A DNA stretch of 64,000 nucleotides from Novosphingobium cyanobacteriorum (GTDB lineage: Bacteria > Pseudomonadota > Alphaproteobacteria > Sphingomonadales > Sphingomonadaceae). The stretch spans positions 62,001 to 126,000 of the forward strand of contig NZ_JAROCY010000010.1 of the NCBI RefSeq assembly GCF_029436685.1, in the 5' to 3' direction. The notes under the pieces are model-generated. The model was not told the origin of the DNA. It ran no database searches and was given only the letters and a program-made list of their open reading frames with translations. How positions within the stretch are numbered: position 1 is the stretch's first letter; each line of letters starts with the position of its first letter. The position numbers and the translations under genes are program-made. Below are positions 56,906 through 64,000 of the stretch, piece after piece.

Positions 56906-57973
56906 CTAAAGCAGGGTGAGCTGCCCATCGGCGCTGGGGGCGCGGAACTGGCTGCAGTCCAGGTCGTGGCGTTGCTGGGTGATGCCGGCCTTGCGCAGGG
57001 CGATGCGGAAGCGGCTGCGGATCAGGTCTGCCCACACGCCGTTGGGTTTCATCCGGGTGTGGAAGCTGGAATCATAGTCCTTCCCGCCCCGCATCGATTG
57101 CACCGTGTGCATCACCTTGTCAGCGCGATCGGGGAAGTAGATCTTCAGCCATTCGCGGAACAGGGGCGCGACTTCGTGCGGCAGGCGGACGATGATCCAG
57201 CTTGCGGAGCGAACGCCCAGCGCGCCGGCCCGCACCAGGATCTCCTCGAGGAACTGATCGGTGATCGAAGGGATGATCGGCGAGACCGAGACGTGCGCGG
57301 GCACGCCGGCTTCGACCAACCGGCCCAGCGCAGCCAGGCGTTTTTCCGGCGTGCTGGCGCGCGGTTCCAGCCTGTTGGAGAGACGCGCGTCGAGCGTCGT
57401 GACCGAGATGCCGACCGCGATCAGGCGTCGGCGGGCGAGTTCGGCAATCAGATCAAGGTCATCCAGCACGCGGGCAGACTTGGTCGTGATGGTGACCGGG
57501 TGGCCTACCTCGAGACACAGTTCCAGCACACTGCGGGTGATGCGATAGCGCGTCTCGATCGGTTGGTAGGGGTCGGTGTTCGTCCCCATCGCAATCGGTT
57601 TTGGCACGTATCCGCGCTTGGCAAAGGTGCGCCTCAGGATTTCGGCCGATTGCGGCTTGGCAAAAAGCTTCGTCTCAAAATCCAGTCCGGGCGACAGATC
57701 ATGGTAGGCATGGGTTGGGCGGGCGTAACAATAGATGCAGCCATGCTCGCAGCCACGATAGGCGTTGACCGAACGATCAAAGGGAATGTCGGGCGAGGAA
57801 TTGAAGGTGAGGACGGTGCGGGGGAATTCCTCGGTCACCGTGGTCCGCAACTTGGGAAGCGGTCCGTCGATCAGTCCCTGATCATCGAGCCAGTCACCAT
57901 CGGCTTCGCGTGTGGCGAGGCCGAAGCGGGTGGGAACGCTGGCTGATTGTGCTCCTCTGCCGTGGACTGCCAT
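56906..57973 (-). CDS. PA0069-type radical SAM protein (SplB-like)
   Basis: 355 residues. The [4Fe-4S] motif CEHGCIYC uses C75, C79 and C82. N-terminal NSSPDIPFDRSVNAYRG and TNTDPYQPIE are typical for the family, which is related to spore photoproduct lyase and includes DNA-damage-inducible members such as Rv2578c. Activity is not known. A consensus LexA box 14 nt upstream of the start suggests SOS control. Confidence 0.9.
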   Translation of the reverse strand: MAVHGRGAQSASVPTRFGLATREADGDWLDDQGLIDGPLPKLRTTVTEEFPRTVLTFNSSPDIPFDRSVNAYRGCEHGCIYCYARPTHAYHDLSPGLDFETKLFAKPQSAEILRRTFAKRGYVPKPIAMGTNTDPYQPIETRYRITRSVLELCLEVGHPVTITTKSARVLDDLDLIAELARRRLIAVGISVTTLDARLSNRLEPRASTPEKRLAALGRLVEAGVPAHVSVSPIIPSITDQFLEEILVRAGALGVRSASWIIVRLPHEVAPLFREWLKIYFPDRADKVMHTVQSMRGGKDYDSSFHTRMKPNGVWADLIRSRFRIALRKAGITQQRHDLDCSQFRAPSADGQLTLL

Positions 57974-57986
57974 AGTCCACTGAGTA

Positions 57987-58001
57987 GAACATAATAAGAA
58001 C
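57987..58001. promoter_or_regulatory. Consensus alphaproteobacterial LexA box
   Basis: On the reverse strand it reads GTTC-TTATTAT-GTTC, an exact match to the alphaproteobacterial SOS operator GTTC-N7-GTTC. It lies 14 nt before the start of the radical SAM gene, so LexA would block its promoter. The AT-rich spacer could overlap a -10 element. Confidence 0.7.
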
Positions 58002-58021
58002 GAAGGTACAAGCCGGTGGAG

Positions 58022-58549
58022 TTACTTTTCCAGCAGGCGAGGCATCAGTTCCACAAAGTTGCAGGGGCGGTTCCGGCTGTCGAGCTGTTCGTGCAGGATG
58101 CCATCCCAACCATCCTTCACCGCACCGTTCGATCCGGGCAGCGCGAAGATGTAGGTGCCGCGCGCCACCACGGCGCAGGCGCGCGACTGAATGGTGCTGG
58201 TGCCGATGGTCTTGTAGCTGATCCAGCGGAACAGTTCGCCAAAGCCCGGAATGTCGCGGGTCTTTACGCGGTCTAGCGCTTCGGGCGTTACGTCGCGACC
58301 GGTGAGGCCGGTGCCGCCGGTGATGACCACGGCATCGATGTCACGATCATCGATCCAGTTGTTCAGGCGGCTGGCGATGCGATCGGCATCGTCCCTTTCG
58401 ATGGCGCGGGCGGCAAGCCGATGACCCTTGCCACGGATGCGATCTGCCAGGATATCGCCCGAAGTGTCCTCATCAGGACCGCGCGTGTCCGACACGGTCA
58501 GCAGGGCAATGGCGATCGGCTTGAACGTGCGGCTTTCGTCAATTGCCAC
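58022..58549 (-). CDS. moaB: Molybdenum cofactor biosynthesis protein B
   Basis: 175 residues. MoCF fold with [19 protein letters not shown] and the substrate loop [17 protein letters not shown], then [15 protein letters not shown]. It adenylates molybdopterin or acts as its close homolog. The gene begins inside the end of the lytic transglycosylase gene (11-nt overlap). Confidence 0.93.
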   Translation of the reverse strand: MAIDESRTFKPIAIALLTVSDTRGPDEDTSGDILADRIRGKGHRLAARAIERDDADRIASRLNNWIDDRDIDAVVITGGTGLTGRDVTPEALDRVKTRDIPGFGELFRWISYKTIGTSTIQSRACAVVARGTYIFALPGSNGAVKDGWDGILHEQLDSRNRPCNFVELMPRLLEK

Positions 58550-60320
58550 GCGAGGCGATCCTTACCGAGTCCGCGCCGTTCAGGCCGGGGAAGCGCGGCC
58601 ACATGCCCTGGGCAAGGCCGATGCGGCTTTCCGAGGGACCGCCAGCCTGGCGTTCATACATCCAGTAATTGCGCATCACGGTGGCGACGTAGCCACGGGT
58701 TTCCCAATAGGGGATCGATTCCATCCACAGCAGCGGATCGCCCTTGTCGCGGATCTCGGTGTTCCAGCGGCCGATGGGCATGGGGCCGGCATTATAGGCG
58801 GCGATCACCTTGGGCAGCAGGCCCTGCGTTTCCGATCGGTCCTTCAGCCGGGTGAGGTAGCTTTGCCCGAAGGCGAGGTTCACCTGCGGCACGTCCAGCT
58901 GGCTGTCGAAGCCCGCCATCGAGGGATCGGCCTTGGTCAGATCGCGCGCGGTGCCGGGCAGCACTTGCATCAGCCCCTTGGCGCCGGCCGGGCTGGTGAC
59001 GGCGGTGCGGAAGTTCGATTCCTGCAGGCTGTGTGCGAAAAGCAGTGCGGGATCGACCTTCCAGCCGTTGGCCGGCACCCATTTGGGCGCGGGGAAACGG
59101 GCTGCATCATCGGGCCGCGCGCCAGCTGGCGCGTTGTAGGCCATCCACAGCTGGGTGGAAGGCAGCCCAAGATCACGCGCAAGGCGGGAAAGCGGGGCAT
59201 ATTGGCCGGGATCACCGATGCGCGCCTGATAGCGCAGCACTTCGTCGGCAAGGCCGTCCTCGCCAATCTCGGCCAGTTGAACCGCGATGCGCACGTTGTT
59301 GACCGTGCGCAGGCGCTGCCAATCATCCGATGAGAAATCGGGCGCAGCGGCTGGCGCGCTGTCACGCAGGCCCAGCGCTTCGGCTGCGATCATGCCGTAG
59401 AGCGTATCGCGCGCCGAGGCGGCAGCGCGCAGCGAGGCGGTGACCTTCTGCGGCTGGCGACAGCGCATCCAGGCGCGGCCAGCCCAATAGTTGGCGGCGG
59501 ACGACAGTTCGGGGTTGCTGGCCATGCCCGCCGCCTTGCCGAAGGCGTCGGCTGCGGCCATGCAATCATCCATGCGCCATGCGGCTAGGCCGGCGGTCCA
59601 CATCGCTTCGGCCACCCACGGGCCGTTTCCGCTTTCGAACGCGGAGAGCGAGATGGCGCGGGCAGAGGCGTCGTCGTTTTCGATATAGAACGCCCAGCCC
59701 ACCTTCTGCCGCCATTCGGCACGGGCTTCGGCGGAAAGGGTGGCGTCAACGCCATCAAGCAGCACGCGCGCGCCCATCGGATCATCGTTCTTGATCCGGT
59801 CAGTGATCGCGGCGGCAACGCCATCCGGCATGGTGCCATCGGCGATCGAGCGCGGTTTCAGCCGCTTTGACAAGGAGGGCAGGTTGAACAGCGGCTGCGT
59901 GCCGGGCAGCGCAATGGGCAGGCTGGTGGCGCCGCGCTTCAGCGCAAGGCGGCCGACCTGGTCAGACCACGGCAGGTCAGGCGCGCGGGTGAGCAGGTCG
60001 GTCAGCGGCTGCAGTTCTGCCTTGGGTGATGAGGCGGCCAGGAAATACTGCGCACGGGCCACGGCGTGAAGCGGGCCATCCTGGCGCTGGGCGAAGAGCT
60101 GCTGGACCGTGGCCCAATCCTGCTTCTCGATCGCGCCGAACAGCGTCTTGTAATAGCTGCGGTCATCCTGGCTGAGCAGGCTGGGCACCGCGGTACGATC
60201 AGCCCGGTTGCGGAAATAGTCGACTGCGGCGCTGTTGGCGTGGGCGGGCAGCGCGGCGGCGAGCCCGCCAAGGGCAGCCGCGCCGGTCAGCGCAACGCGA
60301 AGGGTACGCGCAAAATTCAC
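58539..60320 (-). CDS. Soluble lytic murein transglycosylase (Slt-type)
   Basis: 593 residues from the GTG at 60320, which overlaps the preceding stop as GTGA; CAGGA lies upstream. A signal peptide ends near PAHAN. A long helical superdomain (about 30-410) precedes the SLT domain with catalytic E434 in LQESNF, GAKGLMQVLPGTA and AYNAGP. It cleaves glycan strands of peptidoglycan to 1,6-anhydro products in the periplasm. Second of three genes. Confidence 0.9.
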   Translation of the reverse strand: MNFARTLRVALTGAAALGGLAAALPAHANSAAVDYFRNRADRTAVPSLLSQDDRSYYKTLFGAIEKQDWATVQQLFAQRQDGPLHAVARAQYFLAASSPKAELQPLTDLLTRAPDLPWSDQVGRLALKRGATSLPIALPGTQPLFNLPSLSKRLKPRSIADGTMPDGVAAAITDRIKNDDPMGARVLLDGVDATLSAEARAEWRQKVGWAFYIENDDASARAISLSAFESGNGPWVAEAMWTAGLAAWRMDDCMAAADAFGKAAGMASNPELSSAANYWAGRAWMRCRQPQKVTASLRAAASARDTLYGMIAAEALGLRDSAPAAAPDFSSDDWQRLRTVNNVRIAVQLAEIGEDGLADEVLRYQARIGDPGQYAPLSRLARDLGLPSTQLWMAYNAPAGARPDDAARFPAPKWVPANGWKVDPALLFAHSLQESNFRTAVTSPAGAKGLMQVLPGTARDLTKADPSMAGFDSQLDVPQVNLAFGQSYLTRLKDRSETQGLLPKVIAAYNAGPMPIGRWNTEIRDKGDPLLWMESIPYWETRGYVATVMRNYWMYERQAGGPSESRIGLAQGMWPRFPGLNGADSVRIASRGN

Positions 60321-61063
60321 AGTTCCTGGTTTCCCGTCCAGTCGAGCCAGCGATTCCACAACTGCGCTCTTGAACTACCCTTGCCAAGGATCAGTTCGAG
60401 GTCTGCAGCGGCCATCGCCGGAACACTGCCGCCTTCATGGTCAACGGAACGTAAATTTGGTCCACTTTGCGCCGGGTCGTGGCCCAGCAGCGGTGAGATG
60501 TCCTTCTGTCCGAGAACCAGGAGCCGGCGGGGTGCTGCGAGTGCGACATGGTGTGCCAGCACTGCGCCAAGCCCCTCGGCGGCAAGAGTTGCCCAGTCCG
60601 GCATGGCGACTCGGGCCGGCAGGGCGGATGCACAGTAGGTCCGGCTTCGATCGAGCCCCATCGCGCCAAGCATCGCATCGATTACGGGCGCAGCCTTGCC
60701 GCTGAAAAGGGTATCCCCGTCATCGGCGAGCGGCATGGCCACCAGCACCATCAGATCTGCCCCCGCCTCTCCCGAAGGGGCCACCCGGCGCAGGCCGGAG
60801 GGGGCGAGCGAAGGATCGGAAAGCCACCAAGCCCGGAATTCCGCCAGGTCTGTTGGCCAGCTCTCTGGCGATCCACCCACGCGTGGCGGCGGCGGTGCGG
60901 CATCGGCAGCCGGTCCGGCCATCTGGATCGTGCGCGGCTTGGCCGGCGCGGCGCGGGCAAGCCAATTCTGCGGATCGTCCACGAAGTCGCAATCGACCCC
61001 GGCCTCGCGCCACCAGTCGAGCGCGGCCTTGATCGCCAGCGTGATGTTGTTTTGCGCCGTCAC
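60317..61063 (-). CDS. Uracil-DNA glycosylase-like protein, catalytic motifs degenerate
   Basis: 248 residues, no signal peptide. The core resembles family 4/5 uracil-DNA glycosylases: LFSGKAAPVIDAMLGAMGL and RLLVLGQKDISPLLG are in the right order. However, the catalytic GEAPG is replaced by VAMPLADDG, the HPA motif by AAAD, and the four Fe-S cysteines are missing. It may bind DNA without cutting or be a different hydrolase. It begins a three-gene operon with slt and moaB. Confidence 0.7.
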   Translation of the reverse strand: MTAQNNITLAIKAALDWWREAGVDCDFVDDPQNWLARAAPAKPRTIQMAGPAADAAPPPPRVGGSPESWPTDLAEFRAWWLSDPSLAPSGLRRVAPSGEAGADLMVLVAMPLADDGDTLFSGKAAPVIDAMLGAMGLDRSRTYCASALPARVAMPDWATLAAEGLGAVLAHHVALAAPRRLLVLGQKDISPLLGHDPAQSGPNLRSVDHEGGSVPAMAAADLELILGKGSSRAQLWNRWLDWTGNQEL

Positions 61064-61163
61064 CTGTCCAAAAGTCCCGTCATCAGTGAGCTATTGACCT
61101 TGCGCGCCGCAGCTTTCAAGGCGAACCGGTAATTCGAATGCGTATGAGAAGTCGGAGCGCGGA

Positions 61164-62810
61164 ATGAGCGAACGGGAATCGATGCCTTATGACGTCGTGA
61201 TCGTCGGCGGCGGGCCTGCTGGCCTGGGCGCGGCGATCCGCCTGAAGCAGGTCAATCCGGAGCTGTCGGTGTGCCTGCTGGAAAAGGGCTCGGAGATCGG
61301 CGCCCACATCCTTTCTGGCGCGGTGGTCGATCCAAGGGCGCTGGACGAACTGCTGCCCGAATGGCGCACGCAGGGTTGCCCGATGGCCGAAGTGCCCGTG
61401 ACCGACAACTGGCACTGGGTGTTGACCCGCACCGGCAAGATGGCAATTCCGCATTGGCCGATGCCTCCGTTCCTGTCGAACAAGGGCAACTATACCGGCT
61501 CGCTGGGCAACCTGTGCCGCTGGCTGGCCGAACAGGCGATGGAACTGGGCGTGGAAATCTTCCCCGGCTTCCCCGCTGCCGAAGTACTGTTTGATGAAAA
61601 CGGCGCGGTGATGGGCGTGGCCACGGGCGACATGGGCGTGGGCCGTGATGGCGAGAAGAAGGCCGACTACCAGCCCGGCATGGAACTGCACGCCAAGTAC
61701 ACCCTGTTTGCCGAGGGCGCGCGTGGCCACCTGACCAAGCGGCTGAAGGCGCATTACGACCTTGAGCGCGATTGCCAGCCGCAGGTCTATGGCATCGGCA
61801 TCAAGGAGCTGTGGGACATCGATCCCGAAAAGCACGTGCCCGGCCGCGTGCTGCACACGCAGGGCTGGCCACTTTCGGAATCGAATTCGTGGGGCGGCGG
61901 GTTTCTCTACCATCAGGCCAACAACCAGGTGGCATTGGGCTTCGTCACGGCGCTCGATTACGCCAACCCCTATGTCTATCCGTTCGAGGAATTCCAGCGC
62001 TGGAAGCAGCACCCGGAAATCCGCAAGATCCTGGAAGGCGGGCGCCGCGTGGCTTATGGCGCGCGCGCGATCAACGAAGGCGGCTGGCAGTCTGTGCCGC
62101 GCCTGTCGTTCCCCGGCGGTGCGCTGATCGGCTGCTCGGCCGGGTTCGTCAACGTGCCGCGCATCAAGGGCAGCCACACTGCGATGAAGAGCGGCATGTT
62201 GGCCGCCGAATCCATCGCTGCCGCCATCGCCGCGGGTCGCGAGCATGATGACATGGTGGAATACGATGCCGCCGTGCGTGACAGCTGGATCGCCAAGGAA
62301 CTGAAGCTGGTGCAGAACGCACAGCCGCTGGTTTCGAAATTCGGCGGCTCTCTCGGCACCGTGCTGGCCGGGGCGGACATGTGGGCACGCGTGCTCAAGA
62401 TCAATCCGATCAAGGGCATGGAGCACCATCGTGACAGCGAGGCGACGCAGCGCGCCGACCTGTACAAGCCGATCGCCTATCCCAAGCCCGATGGCGTGAT
62501 CACCTTCGACCGCCTGACCAGCGTCTCGTTCAGCTACACCAATCACGAGGAGGACCAGCCGTGCCACCTCGTGCTCAAGGACCCGACGGTGCCGACGCGG
62601 ATCAACCTGCCGCTCTATGCAGGGCCGGAGCAGCGGTACTGCCCGGCGGGTGTCTATGAATACGTCGGGGTGGAGGAGGGCAATCCGCGCCTGCAGATCA
62701 ACGCGCAGAACTGCGTCCACTGCAAGACCTGCGACATCAAGGACATGACCCAGAATATCGAATGGGTCACGCCCGAAGGCGGCGGCGGGCCGAACTACCC
62801 GAATATGTGA
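61164..62810 (+). CDS. Electron transfer flavoprotein-ubiquinone oxidoreductase
   Basis: 548 residues (GGAG 6 nt before ATG). FAD-binding VIVGGGPAGLGAAIRL near the start, the ubiquinone region and HILSGAVVDP, and the C-terminal [4Fe-4S] cluster with CVHCKTCDIKD plus the cysteine in RYCPAGVYE. It carries electrons from ETF, reduced in fatty acid and amino acid oxidation, into the quinone pool at the inner membrane. Confidence 0.96.
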   Translation: MSERESMPYDVVIVGGGPAGLGAAIRLKQVNPELSVCLLEKGSEIGAHILSGAVVDPRALDELLPEWRTQGCPMAEVPVTDNWHWVLTRTGKMAIPHWPMPPFLSNKGNYTGSLGNLCRWLAEQAMELGVEIFPGFPAAEVLFDENGAVMGVATGDMGVGRDGEKKADYQPGMELHAKYTLFAEGARGHLTKRLKAHYDLERDCQPQVYGIGIKELWDIDPEKHVPGRVLHTQGWPLSESNSWGGGFLYHQANNQVALGFVTALDYANPYVYPFEEFQRWKQHPEIRKILEGGRRVAYGARAINEGGWQSVPRLSFPGGALIGCSAGFVNVPRIKGSHTAMKSGMLAAESIAAAIAAGREHDDMVEYDAAVRDSWIAKELKLVQNAQPLVSKFGGSLGTVLAGADMWARVLKINPIKGMEHHRDSEATQRADLYKPIAYPKPDGVITFDRLTSVSFSYTNHEEDQPCHLVLKDPTVPTRINLPLYAGPEQRYCPAGVYEYVGVEEGNPRLQINAQNCVHCKTCDIKDMTQNIEWVTPEGGGGPNYPNM

Positions 62811-62837
62811 GTTCCTCCCCGGAACGGGAGTGACAAG

Positions 62838-62869
62838 GCAGAGCGCCGAGGGTTGCCTCGGCGCTCTGC
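62838..62869 (+). terminator. Terminator hairpin after the ETF-QO gene
   Basis: A perfect 14-bp stem GCAGAGCGCCGAGG / CCTCGGCGCTCTGC with a 4-nt GTTG loop, then CGTTTC. It ends 18 nt before ispE, so ispE probably has read-through or a promoter within. Confidence 0.75.
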
Positions 62870-62887
62870 TCGTTTCACTGAGGGCGA

Positions 62888-63691
62888 ATGACTTTGCGCG
62901 AAACAGCCTATGCCAAGATCAACCTTGCGCTGCACGTGCGGCGGCGGCGCGATGATGGCTATCACGAGTTGGAGACGCTGTTCGCCTTCGTTGATGCGGG
63001 GGATGAACTGGCCGCGACGCCCGCGCAGGCGGATTCGCTGCGCGTGATGGGCGAGTTTGGCGGTGTGCTGGACGATCCGTTCGGCAATATCGTGGCCAAG
63101 GCGCTGCATGCACTGCCACATGGAGCGGGCTGGGCGGTGACGCTGGAGAAGAACCTGCCGGTTGCGGCAGGACTTGGCGGAGGATCGGCCGATGCGGGCG
63201 CGATCTTTCGCATGGTCAGGGATAGCCATGGCCTTCCCGACGATTGGCACGCAAGGGCGGCGAAGCTGGGGGCAGATGTTCCTGCTTGCGTAGAGAGCGT
63301 AGCCTGCATCGGTCGTGGCATCGGGACCGAACTGGAGCCGATTGCCAACGATCTGGCCGGAACGTCGGTGCTGCTGGTCAACCCGCGCATCCCCTTGGCC
63401 ACTGGCCCCGTGTTCAAGTCATGGGACGAAATCGACCGCGGCCCCCTGGAAGGGGCGAACCTGCGCGCGATGGCAATGTCAGGACGCAATGATCTTGAGG
63501 CTCCGGCGCTGTCGCTCGTTCCCGAGATCGCGGCCGTGCTTGAGGCACTGCGACAATCGGGGGCCTGGCTGGTCCGCATGTCTGGCTCCGGCGCGACGTG
63601 CTTTGCGCTTTACGAGACGGCGGAGCAGAGAGACGCGGCGCAGGTGGCCATGCCTGCCGGCTGGTGGACGATGGCGGGAGCCTTGCGATGA
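62888..63691 (+). CDS. ispE: 4-diphosphocytidyl-2-C-methyl-D-erythritol kinase
   Basis: 267 residues. GHMP kinase: N-terminal YAKINLALHV, ATP loop PVAAGLGGGSADAGA at 91-104 and the third motif MSGSGATCFALY. It phosphorylates CDP-methylerythritol in the MEP isoprenoid pathway. Followed by the amidohydrolase with a 4-nt overlap. Confidence 0.95.
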   Translation: MTLRETAYAKINLALHVRRRRDDGYHELETLFAFVDAGDELAATPAQADSLRVMGEFGGVLDDPFGNIVAKALHALPHGAGWAVTLEKNLPVAAGLGGGSADAGAIFRMVRDSHGLPDDWHARAAKLGADVPACVESVACIGRGIGTELEPIANDLAGTSVLLVNPRIPLATGPVFKSWDEIDRGPLEGANLRAMAMSGRNDLEAPALSLVPEIAAVLEALRQSGAWLVRMSGSGATCFALYETAEQRDAAQVAMPAGWWTMAGALR

Positions 63692-64000
63692 GCGAAGCCT
63701 ATCGCATCCTCGGCACGCCGCGCTTTGGCGGCATTCTCGTGGTGTCGGATCATGCCTCGAACCGGGTGCCTGATGACATCGAGCTCGGAATTGCGCCTGA
63801 TCTGCTGGACCAGCACATCGCCATCGATATCGGCGTGGGAAAAATCGGCCGGATCATGGCCGAACGCCCCGGAATCGCCGCCTTTCAGGGTAATGTCAGC
63901 CGCCTGGTGTGCGATTTCAACCGCGACGAGCATCTGCCCACGGTGGTGCCGATCGCCAGCGATGGCCACGCCATTCCCGGCAATGCGCTTGACCATGCTG
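63688..64000 (+). CDS. N-formylglutamate amidohydrolase, 5' part
   Basis: 104 codons to the window edge, ATGA overlap with ispE. The family signatures SDHASNRVP and HIAIDIGVGKIGR and VSRLVCDFNRDEH are visible. It hydrolyses N-formylglutamate in histidine catabolism, or related formyl-amino acids. The rest lies outside. Confidence 0.87.
   Translation, partial: MSEAYRILGTPRFGGILVVSDHASNRVPDDIELGIAPDLLDQHIAIDIGVGKIGRIMAERPGIAAFQGNVSRLVCDFNRDEHLPTVVPIASDGHAIPGNALDHA

Overview
The window is a GC-rich, densely coded chromosomal segment of an alphaproteobacterium, most likely a sphingomonad of the Novosphingobium or Sphingobium type. This is inferred from gene content and protein style: an alphaproteobacterial sdhCDA block, fused gamma-alpha KorA with KorB, GH106/GH3/GH1 exo-glycosidases, a PA0069-type radical SAM protein, and intergenic repeats common in sphingomonads. 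The genus is not proven. No rRNA, tRNA, CRISPR array, prophage, integrase or insertion sequence was seen.

Layout. 1-1960: ahpC (3' end) and ahpF, peroxide defence, with an unusually structured 195-nt spacer. 2009-7965: a GH3 glycosidase, a HerA-like ATPase, a MarR regulator, a cytochrome c and a GH1 glycosidase. 8019-13694: an FMN L-lactate dehydrogenase (lldD), a 620-nt gap with a possible decayed coding remnant, a GH106 alpha-L-rhamnosidase and an Rrf2 regulator with four cysteines. 13775-16639: bamD, then convergent envelope genes (metallophosphoesterase and GT4 glycosyltransferase). 16786-22650: a tight recN / GNAT / ligA / small secreted protein / LysE-type exporter / CinA-like run. 22782-24453: SDR and prmA. 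24605-27268: sdhC-sdhD-sdhA without sdhB. 27269-28858: a repeat-rich stretch around one small secreted protein. 28859-34806: zinc metallopeptidase, M28 peptidase, guaB, RsmB-type RNA methyltransferase, TPR protein. 34914-36355: rppH and an HSL-type hydrolase. 36582-43175: korA-korB, a membrane-bound hydrolase, DNA photolyase and cyclopropane fatty acid synthase. 43262-46332: an LprI-like protein of lower GC, a PilZ protein, an SDR and purF. 46575-56884: diguanylate cyclase, lolC/E-lolD, two tandem paralogous small proteins, glutathione peroxidase, dnaE, an acyl-CoA ligase and a DUF1330 protein. 56906-61063: a radical SAM protein preceded by a consensus alphaproteobacterial LexA box, then a reverse-strand operon of degenerate uracil-DNA-glycosylase-like protein, lytic transglycosylase and MoaB. 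61164-64000: ETF-ubiquinone oxidoreductase, ispE and the start of an N-formylglutamate amidohydrolase.

Most genes are core housekeeping: central metabolism (sdh, kor, ETF-QO, lldD), replication and repair (dnaE, ligA, recN, phr), envelope biogenesis (bamD, lolCD, lytic transglycosylase) and nucleotide synthesis (guaB, purF). No complete new multi-gene system was found. The most interesting leads are the tandem small paralogs between lolD and gpx, the LexA box on the radical SAM gene, the UDG-like protein that has lost its catalytic motifs, and a dense set of palindromes and dispersed repeats. Searches could not be run, so family names rest on recognised motifs and overall similarity.
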